64,000 nucleotides of DNA from Flavobacteriaceae bacterium (GTDB lineage: Bacteria; Bacteroidota; Bacteroidia; Flavobacteriales; Flavobacteriaceae): assembly GCA_028280265.1 (NCBI GenBank), contig JANQMD010000055.1:67626-131625 (forward strand). The letters run 5' to 3'. Below are positions 30,701 through 39,579 of the stretch, piece by piece (position 1 is the first letter of the stretch; each line of letters starts with the position of its first letter). The notes under the pieces are model-generated. The model was not told the origin of the DNA. It searched no databases and saw nothing but the letters and a program-made list of their open reading frames with translations. The position numbers and the translations under genes are program-made.

Positions 30701-30997
30701 AGCTTCAATACCAGTTAAATTTGAAATGTTTTTAAAGCTAACATTTATTTCTCCCTGAAAAGCTGTGGCTTCTGTAATTTGTATTTCACCATCTCCATTG
30801 GTATTGATACTAGAATTGCCTACAAGAGCCGCTTTAAAATTGGCATCGGGTATGTTTACTGTTGTGAATTCTTCACAATTTGCAACCTTATTTACTAGCT
30901 TGTCATTATCAGTTTCCTTTGCCAAAAGGAGTGTGGAAGAGAGAAAAAAGAATCCTAAAAGGGAGCTTTTAATGAATTTTAAGCACATTGTCTTCAT
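27749..30997 (-). CDS. Secreted leucine-rich-repeat protein with EF-hand-like loops and T9SS tail
   Basis: The protein has 1082 residues. Signal peptide at about 1-26 (Met4 is an equally good start). Residues 65-76 (NTNGDGEIQITE) match the 12-residue EF-hand loop, and a second copy (NTNSDGEIQDTE) follows the LRRs. Residues 113-469 are seventeen 21-residue repeats of the form LTxLDVSSNTxLTxLxCxxNQ, then one degenerate repeat. The remainder is beta-rich, with a sorting domain at the end (GVYFVEIASKEGKTSKRLAK). Such proteins sit on the cell surface and bind proteins or glycans. The repeat number may vary between strains. Confidence 0.85.
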   Translation of the reverse strand: MKTMCLKFIKSSLLGFFFLSSTLLLAKETDNDKLVNKVANCEEFTTVNIPDANFKAALVGNSSINTNGDGEIQITEATAFQGEINVSFKNISNLTGIEAFTGITTLNCSFNQLTTLNVSSNTNLTTLTLTLNQLTTLDVSSNTNLTSLTCNNNQLTALDVSSNTSLTTLKVNSNQLSTIDLSSNTNLTTLFCHKNQLTALNVSSNTNLTSLNCSSNQLTALDVSSNTNLTTLTCDTNQLTSLDVSSKTSLTSLNCYGNRLTTLNTTGCTSLTTLDCHNNQLTALDISTNTGLTNLNCHTNQLTSLNVSTNTSLTILDCSNNQLATLDISSNTSLTSFNCSSNQLTALDTSAHASLTSLDCSNNQLTSLNTSNNTNLTGLTCNNNQLTALDVSSNTSLTSLNCSSNQLTTLDISTNTNLTNLTCSSNQLTTLDISTNTSLTGLTCSSNQLVTLDVSMLSSLSVLQCDSNQLTSLNIALGNNRRMNVMRANGNANLACIQKDAAVNPSSNWVKDNHTNYSSNCTVSITNTALKTALTANNSINTNSDGEIQDTEAAAYTGIVNIGNLSLTDLAWFEVFARATGLSIGNSGSVTVTNAFSNRGGVTINSDANESGVLIAPSTSNVTYKRGGLLGRTGTAPGNLTDNATIRWSIISSPVAGQKISDFVNAASNDIAKSADGTKWAIGYYDDSRPVNQKWVYYTVAELAQGGAEVNKTFDVGRGYAIGRNTAGSVSFTGTIGAANVNKAVTANHWNAIGNPFTAYITSNKNGNSGQNFINDNKNMLDPAATGVYVWDSSANSGLGDYIPVGLVNSERSLTPGQGFFVKTRAAVSSLTFNIDKRETQPAGIKTFGKTNNNTPSIQLKATLNGITIKTDIKYLVNATIGLDPGYDLQDFTTNTFDLYTQLLQGHENKNFAIQSLPNSNYESMVVPIGVEGKSGNQINFSAEALNFPSGINVVLEDRDLNKWTNLSLTNEKYTINLNNDISGFGRFYIHTRSNVLSNGAEEELLDVQMFFSSNDILRIKGVKEGDAQMTMYNALGVEVLSTSFTGTGDNHISIPSLTPGVYFVEIASKEGKTSKRLAKKF
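29591..30661. repeat. 63-bp tandem repeats encoding the LRR array
   Basis: Seventeen head-to-tail 63-bp units encode the 21-residue repeats. Units differ mainly in two or three codons, chiefly the three residues before NQ. Neighbouring units share long identical runs, as expected of an array shaped by slippage or recombination. Confidence 0.9.
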
Positions 30998-31147
30998 GTA
31001 TTACGTAATTACCGTGCTAATATAATGAATCAAAGAGAAATCATACGGGTAGTAGTAACTCATATATTTTAGGGAAGGGTTAAAATTTCAATCAGGGCTT
31101 TTTTATGTAAGCTTTTCACCGTTTCTTCGTACTCATTAATTTTAGAC

Positions 31148-32356
31148 ATGAGAAAAATTATTTGCTTCCTATTTGTTGTCTCTGCAATTGCTTGTCATAA
31201 AAATACCCAAACTACATTATCAAATGGTTATTACAGAATTACTTTGGATGTAAAAGACAACAAACAGATCCCTTTTATTGCCAGAGTAACTTCAGAAAAT
31301 ACGCTTGAGATTTACAATGCTGAAGAAGTCATCCATGTCGATGAAATTCAATACAAAAACGACTCAGTTTACATACAAACACCTGTATTTGAGGGATACA
31401 TTGCTGCAAAAATTACGAAAGATGGATTTGAAGGTCATTTTATTAAAGAAAGTTTAGATCGCATTGTTCGGGTAAAAGCAGAAAAAGGAAATAATATTCG
31501 TTTTGAGATTACAGACAAGTCAACTCCTGCTAGTTTAGAAGGTATTTGGGAAACTGTTTTTAGTCAAAATTCCGAGGAAGACAGATATATTGCTAAAGGA
31601 ATATTTAAACAAAAAGGGAACCAAGTTACAGGGACTTTTCGAACCACAACGGGCGATTATCGTTATCTGGAAGGAGTTGTAAATGGACATCAATTTCATT
31701 TGTCTACGTTTGATGGAGCGCATGCTTTCCTCTTTACGGGTACTCTAACAGACTCCACATTAACAGGGAATTTCTATTCTGGCAATCATTGGAAGGAGCC
31801 CTTTGTTGCAAAGCGTAATCCAACTTATGAACTGCCTAGCGCTGAAGGTTTAACTTATTTAAAAGAAGGGTATCATAAATTTTCTTTTTCATTTCCTGAT
31901 GAGAACGGCAATTCTATCTCATTAGAAGACGAGCAATTCAAAAACAAAGTCACCATTGTCCAAATTATGGGAACTTGGTGTCCAAACTGTTTGGATGAAA
32001 GTAAATTCTATACACAATTTTCAAAGGAAAATCCAGCAGTGAAATTTGTATCCTTAGCGTTTGAAGTTGCCAAAACTCCTGAGATTGCTTTTCAAAGAAT
32101 CAATCGTCTTAAAAAAAGAATTGGAATAAAATATCCTATTCTCTTAGCGCAATATGGTAGCGATAGTAAACTGATTGCTAACGAGAAGTTACCTATGCTA
32201 AATCATGTACTCTCTTACCCAACGACTATTTTCGTAGATAAAAAAGGAAATGTCAGAAAAATCCACACAGGATTTAACGGTCCTGCTACGGGCGATTTGT
32301 ACTTAGAATTTCAGAAAGAATTCAAAAGTTTTGTTAACCTTCTTCTTAAAGAATAG
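31148..32356 (+). CDS. TlpA-like thioredoxin-fold lipoprotein
   Basis: The protein has 402 residues: lipoprotein signal with Cys16 (VSAIAC), a beta-rich N-terminal region (20-235), and a C-terminal thioredoxin/peroxiredoxin-like domain with the redox motif C278-P-N-C281 (MGTWCPNC) and the cis-proline segment L-S-Y-P-T-T-I-F. It probably reduces disulfides in the periplasm, anchored to a membrane. CPNC differs from thioredoxin's CGPC and suits TlpA/ResA-type reductases. Partner unknown. Confidence 0.82.
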   Translation: MRKIICFLFVVSAIACHKNTQTTLSNGYYRITLDVKDNKQIPFIARVTSENTLEIYNAEEVIHVDEIQYKNDSVYIQTPVFEGYIAAKITKDGFEGHFIKESLDRIVRVKAEKGNNIRFEITDKSTPASLEGIWETVFSQNSEEDRYIAKGIFKQKGNQVTGTFRTTTGDYRYLEGVVNGHQFHLSTFDGAHAFLFTGTLTDSTLTGNFYSGNHWKEPFVAKRNPTYELPSAEGLTYLKEGYHKFSFSFPDENGNSISLEDEQFKNKVTIVQIMGTWCPNCLDESKFYTQFSKENPAVKFVSLAFEVAKTPEIAFQRINRLKKRIGIKYPILLAQYGSDSKLIANEKLPMLNHVLSYPTTIFVDKKGNVRKIHTGFNGPATGDLYLEFQKEFKSFVNLLLKE

Positions 32357-32452
32357 TTAATTCACACATAAAAAAATACGTTTAACAAGACCTTAACAGC
32401 AAGGGGAATGTGATGTAAATAAATTGAAAAACAATCAATTAAAATTTACATC

Positions 32453-33556
32453 ATGAAAAAAATCAACCTAACTTACCTTCTGCTATCTTTCTTGTTAATC
32501 GTTAGCTTAGAAGCCTTTTCTCAACTCAACTTACCACGCGGAAGTCAAATGGCTTCAATTTCACAAAGAATTGGAATTACCGATGTCTACATTAAATACT
32601 CCAGACCTAGTGTAAACAAACGTGAAATATGGGGGAAATTGGTTCCCTATGGTATGAATAATCTAGGATTTGGAACTGCCAAAGAATCTCCATGGAGAGC
32701 TGGAGCAAATGAAAACACCGTTATTAAATTCACCACAGATGTAAAAATTGAAGGAAAAGAAATCAAAGCAGGAAAATATGGTTTTCATATTGTTGTAAAC
32801 AAAGACAACTCTGCAACAATTATACTTAGTAATAATAGCAATGCTTGGGGTAGTTTTTTCTATGAGCCCTCAGAAGATGCTTTGCAAGTAACCATTCAAA
32901 CCAAGGAAATCCCGCACAAAGAGCAATTGTCCTTTGAGTTCAATGATGTAACAGCAAATTCAGCGGTTGCTTCGCTTAACTGGGGTAAAAAACAATTTCC
33001 TTTTAAAATTGAAGTAGATGTTACTGATGTAGTGTTGACCGACATTCGAAAAAAACTACAAAATCAGCCCGGTTTTACCAGACAAACATGGGAACAAGCT
33101 GCTAATTTCTCTTTAAATAATGGAGGAGATTTAGAAGAAGCTTTACAGTGGATCAATGGTGCAATCGCTGGGAAATTCTTTAGTCAGCAAACATTTAACA
33201 ATACCAATATCAAAGCAGGCATTCTCAATAAAATGGGGAAAAGAGATGATGCGATAGCATTGTTAGATGGTTACATGCCAAAAGCCACCATTTTTGAAGT
33301 ACATCAATACGGGCGTCAACTGATTGGTTTTGGATTAAAAGACAAAGCTTTGGATGTATTTAAAATGAATGCCAAGAAAAACAAAGATCAATGGCCTGTT
33401 CATTATGGGCTTGCCAGAGGATACTCTGCGAAAGGAGATTATAAAACTGCACTTAAACATTTGAAAAAAGCTCTTGCAAATGCTCCTAATCAAGCGAGCA
33501 AGGGAAGGGTGCAAGCTAACATTGCTAAATTAGAAAAAGAAGAAGATATCAACTAA
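32453..33556 (+). CDS. DUF2911 protein with C-terminal TPR-like helices
   Basis: The protein has 367 residues: signal peptide 1-24 (ending EAFSQ), a DUF2911 domain at about 28-190 (QRIGITDVYIKYSRP, VPYGMNNLGFGTAKESPWRA, AGKYGFHIV) and a helical tail with TPR-like units at about 225-365. DUF2911 is common in Bacteroidota and has no assigned function. The protein is exported by its signal. It has its own promoter region after the TlpA-like gene and a clear terminator behind it. Confidence 0.85.
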   Translation: MKKINLTYLLLSFLLIVSLEAFSQLNLPRGSQMASISQRIGITDVYIKYSRPSVNKREIWGKLVPYGMNNLGFGTAKESPWRAGANENTVIKFTTDVKIEGKEIKAGKYGFHIVVNKDNSATIILSNNSNAWGSFFYEPSEDALQVTIQTKEIPHKEQLSFEFNDVTANSAVASLNWGKKQFPFKIEVDVTDVVLTDIRKKLQNQPGFTRQTWEQAANFSLNNGGDLEEALQWINGAIAGKFFSQQTFNNTNIKAGILNKMGKRDDAIALLDGYMPKATIFEVHQYGRQLIGFGLKDKALDVFKMNAKKNKDQWPVHYGLARGYSAKGDYKTALKHLKKALANAPNQASKGRVQANIAKLEKEEDIN

Positions 33557-33580
33557 GGTGTTGGTTATTTGATTTAGTTT

Positions 33581-33613
33581 ACAAAAGGTCTTTTAAAAGA
33601 CCTTTTGTTTTTT
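33581..33613 (+). terminator. Rho-independent terminator
   Basis: ACAAAAGGTCTTTT pairs exactly with AAAAGACCTTTTGT and is followed by a T run. It closes the DUF2911 gene; the T run overlaps the start of the next promoter. Confidence 0.88.
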
Positions 33614-33632
33614 ATATGATTTTGTAGTTTTG
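33605..33632 (+). promoter_or_regulatory. Promoter for the NTF2-like gene
   Basis: TTG at 33605-33607 and TAGTTTTG at 33625-33632 are 17 nt apart, matching TTG / TAnnTTTG. The -7 box covers the upstream alternative start at 33630, which rules it out in favour of the ATG at 33648. Confidence 0.45.
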
Positions 33633-33647
33633 TTGAAAACATTTCAA

Positions 33648-34055
33648 ATGAAGAACATCTTTTATGCACTCATATTCCTATCTTCATTTATACAAACCTC
33701 TTACGCTCAAAAAATGAATCCAGAAGAAGTTGTTCAAGAAAATTTAGATTTCTACAACCAACGTAATATCAACGAATTCATGAAGTCCTTTTCCGAAGGT
33801 ATTGAGGTTTATAACTTAGGAGAAGTGAAACCAATCATCAAAGGTGCTCCGCAAGTAAGGAAAGTATACAAACAGTTATTTGAAAATTCACCCAAGCTTC
33901 ATTCTACCATCTTAAAACGCATCGTTATTGGGAATAAAGTCATTGATCATGAAAGTATAACTGGACGAAATGGATCAAAAGAAATTGTAGAACTCACGCT
34001 GATATACGAGGTTGAGAACAATAAAATAGTTCGAATTACTGTTATCAGAAAATGA
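33648..34055 (+). CDS. Exported NTF2/SnoaL-like protein
   Basis: The protein has 135 residues from the chosen ATG. The frame extends to 33630, but that start lies inside the likely -7 box and spoils the signal peptide (MKNIFYALIFLSSFIQTSYA). The mature part has the cone-shaped NTF2-like pattern: EVVQENLDFYNQRNINEFM, a central loop and a final I-Y-E-V-E-N-N-K-I-V-R-I strand. No catalytic residue is certain. Its stop overlaps the next start (ATGA). Function unknown. Confidence 0.75.
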   Translation: MKNIFYALIFLSSFIQTSYAQKMNPEEVVQENLDFYNQRNINEFMKSFSEGIEVYNLGEVKPIIKGAPQVRKVYKQLFENSPKLHSTILKRIVIGNKVIDHESITGRNGSKEIVELTLIYEVENNKIVRITVIRK

Positions 34056-34621
34056 ACCAAGTAACCCTAATGGCAAACAATACTTACTGTGACTATACCA
34101 AAAATTTGGACGATCAAAATGTTCACAAAATCTACCACGATACTCAATATGGATTTCCTATTGATTCAGATAATGAACTTTTTGGGCGGTTGATTTTAGA
34201 AATCAATCAGGCTGGTCTGTCATGGAATACCATTTTAAACAAGCAAGAAAATTTTAGAAAAGCCTATTCTAATTTTGACATTGAAACTGTTGCAAATTAT
34301 GATGAAACAGAACGGGAAAGACTTTTGAGTGATGCGGGAATCATCCGAAATAAATTAAAAGTGAATGCAGCCATTCACAATGCAGGAGTGATACTTGAGC
34401 TACAGAAAGAGTTTGGGTCTTTCCAAAAATGGTTAGATCACCATCATCCCAAAACCAAAGAAGAATGGGTAAAGCTTTTCAAAAAAACATTCAAGTTTAC
34501 TGGAGGAGAGATTACCAATGAATTTTTAATGAGTTCAGGCTATTTAAAAGGAGCACACTCAGAAAATTGTTATGTCTACAAGGAAATCTTAAAAACAAAC
34601 CCTAAATGGAATCAAAAATGA
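34052..34621 (+). CDS. tag: DNA-3-methyladenine glycosylase I
   Basis: The protein has 189 residues (183 if started at the ATG at 34070, which gives the more usual N-terminus). It shows the Tag family text: Y-H-D-x-x-Y-G, LFGRLILEINQAGLSWNTIL, GIIRNKLKVNAAIHNA. The structural zinc ligands are visible as C13, H29 and the C-terminal GAHSENC. It removes 3-methyladenine from alkylated DNA by base excision. Odd that it sits between two exported proteins in an overlapping chain. Confidence 0.92.
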   Translation: MNQVTLMANNTYCDYTKNLDDQNVHKIYHDTQYGFPIDSDNELFGRLILEINQAGLSWNTILNKQENFRKAYSNFDIETVANYDETERERLLSDAGIIRNKLKVNAAIHNAGVILELQKEFGSFQKWLDHHHPKTKEEWVKLFKKTFKFTGGEITNEFLMSSGYLKGAHSENCYVYKEILKTNPKWNQK

Positions 34622-35058
34622 AAAACATGAAGAGAAAGATTGCTTTTTTTACTGCTTTAAGTCTTTTTACACTTACTATAAATGCTCAAGAATTAGGTCT
34701 ACGATTTGGAGATGTTACTGGAGGTAATGTAGCCATTGATGCTGTGTTAGACATGGGAGAGTTTACCAGAGTGCATGCAGATGTTTCTTTTGGAAACGGA
34801 GTAGGTGTTGATCTTCTTTGGGATTTCATTTACCAACCTTTGGGAAATGAAGAATTGCACTGGTATGCTGGTTTTGGTGCCTTTACCTTCGTTGGAAGTC
34901 CTTTTGCTTTGGGAGCTATAGGAGAAATTGGTTTGGAATATCGATTTAAAGAACTCCCTCTTGTTATAGGAACAGACTGGAGGCCTTTCTTTCGTTTGAT
35001 TGACAATACAGACTTAGGTTTTAGCACCTTCGGTGTTAATCTAAGATGGCGTTTGTAA
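34618..35058 (+). CDS. Small predicted outer-membrane/exported protein
   Basis: The protein has 146 residues from the ATG at 34618, which overlaps the previous stop (ATGA); MKRK at 34627 is also possible. A signal peptide (to INAQ) is followed by alternating hydrophobic strands rich in Gly and aromatics, ending FGVNLRWRL, which suits a small beta-barrel. No family is named with confidence. Confidence 0.65.
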   Translation: MKNMKRKIAFFTALSLFTLTINAQELGLRFGDVTGGNVAIDAVLDMGEFTRVHADVSFGNGVGVDLLWDFIYQPLGNEELHWYAGFGAFTFVGSPFALGAIGEIGLEYRFKELPLVIGTDWRPFFRLIDNTDLGFSTFGVNLRWRL

Positions 35059-35096
35059 TTAGACTCTAAAAAATTTAAAATGAGCTCTGTTCTCAA

Positions 35097-35627
35097 TTAA
35101 ATTTTAAAGATATTTAACTTTAATCCAACGAATACGCTGGCCTTAAGAAGAGCATTTTTGGTGGCTGGGTTTTCTATATCTGATCTTTGTACTATTTGCA
35201 ACAACGAGGTAAGCTTTAAATAATCTGTAAATGAGTATGACAAGTCAAAATTACTTCCATAACTAGTAAAACTCCTTCCCCAACGTCTAATGATGCCATA
35301 ATTCAGAGTCATTGTGGCTTCAATATCCTCTGCAAAACCAAAGCTATTGATCGTATATCCTATTTGAATTGGAGAATACCTTACATACTCCCCTCCAGCT
35401 AAATCTGCATATTCTATAGATTGTCCTAGAGAATAATATCCAGATTTTCCCTGTTCCAATTGAATAGATCCATTTAGTAAAAAGTTGAGAGTAAACGGTG
35501 TATTTCCATGACCGTCTTTCTTCGAGGCCATCTTAGGATCTAGAAAAACATCCACAGAAAAGACCTCTTGTGATGATAAATTACTTACGAAAAAAAGAAG
35601 AGATAAAAAGCACAATAGCTTTTTCAT
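35097..35627 (-). CDS. Predicted exported beta-barrel-like protein
   Basis: The protein has 176 residues: signal peptide 1-19 (ending NLSSQ), then amphipathic strands (SGYYSLGQSIEYADL, IGYTINSFGF, TMTLNYGIIRRWG) and a C-terminal VGLKLNIFKI that could be a barrel-closing strand. It is convergent with the small outer-membrane gene. The family is not recognised. Confidence 0.6.
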   Translation of the reverse strand: MKKLLCFLSLLFFVSNLSSQEVFSVDVFLDPKMASKKDGHGNTPFTLNFLLNGSIQLEQGKSGYYSLGQSIEYADLAGGEYVRYSPIQIGYTINSFGFAEDIEATMTLNYGIIRRWGRSFTSYGSNFDLSYSFTDYLKLTSLLQIVQRSDIENPATKNALLKASVFVGLKLNIFKI

Positions 35628-35868
35628 AATCTGAATAGAGATGAAGTACTTAAATGTATCTCGATAAAAAGGTAATACTGAATAATTACATCAAAATAAT
35701 GAATTGGGAAGAGCTTTTAATATTTATGCAAAGTATTTAGTATGATCATTAGTACAATTAGATTTGAGGGAACTTAACACAATATCCTTAAGCGGATTAA
35801 AATTTTTAACTGCATAACATATGCACTCATAAGACGGTCGATTAGGTAGATCGAAGTTACAAAAAAAA

Positions 35869-37965
35869 TCAGCTAATATTTGACCAGATTCCCGTTCTTT
35901 TTGCTAAAACAGCATAGGTGTTTTTTATGAGTCTATTTTCAGGGAGTGATAACTCTGGATCTTTACTTAATAATTCTATTGCTACATTCCTTGCTTTTTT
36001 TAGTATCGATGTATCTTTCACCACATCTGCTATTTTTAAACTTAGCACTCCACTTTGCTGTGTTCCCATAATATTTCCGGGGCCTCTGAGTTTCAAGTCA
36101 ACTTCTGCGATCTTAAATCCATCCGTAGTCTCTACCATGGTTTGTAATCGTGTCTTAGCTTCTTTAGACAATTTAAAACTCGAAAGTAATACGCAATAAC
36201 TTTGGTCGGCTCCCCTTCCTACTCTTCCCCGCAATTGGTGTAGTTGACTTAATCCAAAACGTTCTGCGCTTTCTATAACCATAACACTTGCATTGGGTAC
36301 GTTAACGCCTACCTCAATAACGGTAGTAGCTACCATGATTTGTGTCTCTCCCTTTAAGAAGCGTTGCATTTCATATTCTTTATCTTCAGCTTTCATCTTT
36401 CCATGCACAATACTGATTTGATAATTTGGTGACGGAAACTCTCTGGAAATACTCTCGTAACCATCCATCAGATCTTTGTAGTCCATAGCCTCGGATTCTT
36501 GTATCAGTGGATACACCACATACACTTGCTTTCCTTTAGCAATTTCTTGCTTCATAAAATTGAACACCGATAATCGATTGCTATCGTATCTATGTACCAT
36601 TTTTACTTCTTTTCTACCTGGTGGAAGTTCATCAATTACAGAAATATCTAAATCACCATACACACTCATTGCCAAAGTCCTTGGAATAGGAGTTGCTGTC
36701 ATGACCAAAATATGGGGTGGCAATTCGTTTTTTTGCCACATCTTAGACCTCTGAGCAACTCCAAATCGATGTTGCTCATCAATAATCGCTATTCCTAAAT
36801 TGTGAAATTGGACTTTGTCTTCTAGCAAAGCATGAGTTCCTATCAATATTTTTAAATCTCCAGACTCTAAATCCTTGTGGATCTGTTTTCTTTTACTTGC
36901 TTTTGTTGAGCCTGTTAATAGTTCTAAGGTGATATCCATCTCCTTAAGCAAACTATCCATTGCGTTAAAATGCTGTGTTGCTAATATTTCTGTGGGTGCC
37001 ATAATGGTAGCTTGAAAACCATTGTCAATGGCCAATAGCATTGATAAAAGTGCCACGATCGTTTTTCCTGAGCCTACATCCCCTTGCAACAAACGATTCA
37101 TGTGTGCATGGGAGGCTACATCTTTACGAATTTCTTTCAATACTCTCTTTTGAGCATTGGTAAGATCAAATGGCAAATGGTCCTTATAAAACGTATTAAA
37201 ATTTTTACCCACTTCTTCAAAAACATACCCTTTTATTTTTTGTTTCCGAATCATCTTTTTCTTCAATAACTGCAATTGAATAAAAAATAACTCCTCGAAC
37301 TTTAATCGGTACTGAGCTTTCGCTAACAGTTCTGGCGAGTTAGGGAAATGAATGTTTAATAAGGCCTGTCTTTTATCGAGTAATTGAAACTGCTCAGTAA
37401 AATATTGAGGCAAAGTTTCTTGAATGGACTCAAAAATATGAGTGATCAACTCTTGAACATAACCTCTAAATATTTTATTACTGACCCCTTTGTTGGTTAG
37501 TTTTTCTGTTGATGAATATACAGGTTGAAGTTTTGACTGTATTTTACGTTTGTATTCTGACACCAAATCCATCTCAGGATGTACCATAGAAAAAGAGCTC
37601 TTAAAAAAATTGAGCTTTCCATAAGCTACATAGGCTGTATTTAATTTGATGTAGTCTTTAATCCATTTGTGGCCTTTGAACCAAATTATTTCCATAGACC
37701 CTGTCTCATCTTGAAAAGTGGCCACCAGTCTAGACCCTCTCTTTTGCTGAACAGTTCTTAATGAAGTTATCTTACCAATAATTTGCACATCAGATTCATT
37801 ATTAACAAGCTCTTTTATTTTGTAGAACTTAGTCCGATCGATATACCTGAAAGGGAAAAAATGAAGCAATCCATTTAGACTATGAATCCCTAACTCAGAA
37901 GATATAAGCGAAGCCTTAGCATTGCTAACTCCTTTTAGATAAGTGAGCGGATGATTTAAGTTCAT
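35869..37965 (-). CDS. recG: ATP-dependent DNA helicase RecG
   Basis: The 698-residue protein has an N-terminal wedge/OB region (about 50-160), Walker A at 289-301 (QGDVGSGKTIVAL), the DEQH box (IIDEQHRFGVAQRSKM), motif III TATPIPRTLAM, and the C-terminal QLHQLRGRVGRG and TRLQTMVETTDGFKIAE. It branch-migrates and regresses stalled forks in recombination repair. Full length, no anomaly. Confidence 0.97.
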   Translation of the reverse strand: MNLNHPLTYLKGVSNAKASLISSELGIHSLNGLLHFFPFRYIDRTKFYKIKELVNNESDVQIIGKITSLRTVQQKRGSRLVATFQDETGSMEIIWFKGHKWIKDYIKLNTAYVAYGKLNFFKSSFSMVHPEMDLVSEYKRKIQSKLQPVYSSTEKLTNKGVSNKIFRGYVQELITHIFESIQETLPQYFTEQFQLLDKRQALLNIHFPNSPELLAKAQYRLKFEELFFIQLQLLKKKMIRKQKIKGYVFEEVGKNFNTFYKDHLPFDLTNAQKRVLKEIRKDVASHAHMNRLLQGDVGSGKTIVALLSMLLAIDNGFQATIMAPTEILATQHFNAMDSLLKEMDITLELLTGSTKASKRKQIHKDLESGDLKILIGTHALLEDKVQFHNLGIAIIDEQHRFGVAQRSKMWQKNELPPHILVMTATPIPRTLAMSVYGDLDISVIDELPPGRKEVKMVHRYDSNRLSVFNFMKQEIAKGKQVYVVYPLIQESEAMDYKDLMDGYESISREFPSPNYQISIVHGKMKAEDKEYEMQRFLKGETQIMVATTVIEVGVNVPNASVMVIESAERFGLSQLHQLRGRVGRGADQSYCVLLSSFKLSKEAKTRLQTMVETTDGFKIAEVDLKLRGPGNIMGTQQSGVLSLKIADVVKDTSILKKARNVAIELLSKDPELSLPENRLIKNTYAVLAKRTGIWSNIS

Positions 37966-38051
37966 AAAAACATAAGTTTCAAGCGAATTTAAGAATTAAA
38001 ACGCAAGCATGTAATTTCTAAATATCATACATCTAAAATTAAAAAATCCGT

Positions 38052-38059
38052 TACCTTTG
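38052..38059 (+). promoter_or_regulatory. -7 promoter element before the RsmB-like gene
   Basis: TACCTTTG matches TAnnTTTG and lies 20 nt before the GTG start at 38079. No good TTG is seen at the -33 position. Confidence 0.35.
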
Positions 38060-38078
38060 TGGGCTTAATTTTTTGACA

Positions 38079-39290
38079 GTGAGACTACACAGGAACTTAG
38101 TTTTTACAGTAATAGACAGTATTCATGACATTTTTAATGAAAATGTTTATGCAGATAAGGCGGTTGAAAAAGCTTTAAAAAGAGACAAACGTTGGGGAAG
38201 CAGAGATCGCAAATTCGTTGCTGAAACCATTTATGAAATGGTAAGGTGGAAAAGACTTTATGCAACAATTGCAGAGGTAAAAGAGCCTTATAGCAGACCC
38301 AACTTGTGGCGTATGTTCTCGGTGTGGTGTGTACTAAAAGGAATACCTCTACCCGATTGGAATCAAATAGAACCAACGCCTTCCAGAAGAATCAAAGGGA
38401 GATTTGATGAGCTCTCAAAAATCAGAAAATACCGAGAGTCAATTCCTGATTGGATGGATGAAGCTTGTTTAAATGAATTAAGTGAAGAGCTATGGACGAG
38501 TGAACTTGCTGCACTTAACAAACAAGCAGAAGTAATTCTAAGGACAAACACGCTCAACATTTCTAAAGAATTACTGCAAAAGGAACTCAATAAAGAAGAT
38601 ATCGAAACTGAATTCATCAAAGGATACGATAGTGCATTAAAACTTGTTGAAAGAGCCAATGTTTTTAAAACCGAAGCCTTTAAAAAAGGGTATTTTGAAG
38701 TTCAGGATGCCTCTTCTCAACTGGTTGCTGAATATTTAGATGTACAACCTGGGATGAAAGTTGTAGATACCTGTGCAGGTGCTGGAGGTAAAACACTTCA
38801 TTTAGCCTCTCTTATGCAAAATAAAGGGCAGATTATTGCCATGGATATCTATGAAAGTAAATTAAAAAAGCTAAAAATTAGAGCTCGAAGAAACAAAGCT
38901 CACAATATAGACACCAAAGTCATCGACTCTACCAAGCCTATAAAAAAATTATATGGCAAAGCAGATAGAGTATTAATTGACGCACCTTGTTCTGGACTTG
39001 GAGTTTTGAGAAGAAATCCAGATTCGAAATGGAAACTACAACCAGAGTTCTTAGATGAGATTAGAAATGTACAGCAGAACATTTTGCAACAATATTCAAA
39101 AATGGTAAAGCCTGGAGGGAAATTGGTTTATGCAACCTGCTCTATTTTACCCTCTGAAAATCAAGATCAAGTTGATCATTTTTTAACTATAGAAGCAGGA
39201 AAAGATTTTACTTTTGTCAAAGACAATAAAGTGTTTTCTCATCAATCAGGGTTTGATGGTTTTTACATGGCGCAATTGGAAAGGAAATGA
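38079..39290 (+). CDS. RsmB/NOP2-family RNA cytosine methyltransferase
   Basis: The protein has 403 residues from GTG at 38079; a TTG six nt upstream is in frame and no ATG is available nearby. An N-terminal NusB-like helical region (10-120) precedes the SAM domain: DTCAGAGGKTLHLA (motif I), LIDAPCSGLGVLRR (motif IV with one catalytic Cys), YATCSILPSENQDQV (motif VI with the second Cys). Such enzymes make m5C in 16S rRNA or tRNA. Bacteroidota members often diverge from E. coli RsmB, so the exact target is inferred. Confidence 0.88.
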   Translation: MRLHRNLVFTVIDSIHDIFNENVYADKAVEKALKRDKRWGSRDRKFVAETIYEMVRWKRLYATIAEVKEPYSRPNLWRMFSVWCVLKGIPLPDWNQIEPTPSRRIKGRFDELSKIRKYRESIPDWMDEACLNELSEELWTSELAALNKQAEVILRTNTLNISKELLQKELNKEDIETEFIKGYDSALKLVERANVFKTEAFKKGYFEVQDASSQLVAEYLDVQPGMKVVDTCAGAGGKTLHLASLMQNKGQIIAMDIYESKLKKLKIRARRNKAHNIDTKVIDSTKPIKKLYGKADRVLIDAPCSGLGVLRRNPDSKWKLQPEFLDEIRNVQQNILQQYSKMVKPGGKLVYATCSILPSENQDQVDHFLTIEAGKDFTFVKDNKVFSHQSGFDGFYMAQLERK

Positions 39291-39312
39291 ATGTTCAATG
39301 ATCAATGAACAA
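39291..39312. repeat. Near-palindromic intergenic repeat
   Basis: TGTTCAATGATCAATGAACA is palindromic at all but one pair. The same words (TGATCA, TGAACA) recur at 52782-52840, and TGATAATTG before pcm, suggesting a loose repeat family between genes. Confidence 0.4.
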
Positions 39313-39539
39313 TTGTAATTCAGAATTAATATTTCTAATTTCTGGTTGTTAGATGTTGGATTGTTGGATAACTTTAAACTTTTTACTTTCAAACTTTGCA
39401 ATAAAAATATTTAACTTCTGAGGTTGCAAATCCAAGTAATCATTACTCATCACCTAATATTCAACATAGCTTGTTGATAACTGATTTATAAAATCAAAAA
39501 AAAGCTCAAATTCAACATATATGTTACCATCGAAAATTT

Positions 39540-39547
39540 TAAATTTG
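39540..39547 (+). promoter_or_regulatory. -7 promoter element before purL
   Basis: TAAATTTG matches TAnnTTTG, 32 nt before the ATG at 39580. It covers the in-frame GTG at 39547, so that codon is not the translation start. Confidence 0.4.
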
Positions 39548-39579
39548 TGCTTTCAACACAACAAACAAATTCAGATAGA

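Noticed and set aside
39547..39579. GTG start for purL at 39547
   Set aside because: The codon overlaps a TAAATTTG -7 box and the ATG at 39580 gives the normal PurL N-terminus.
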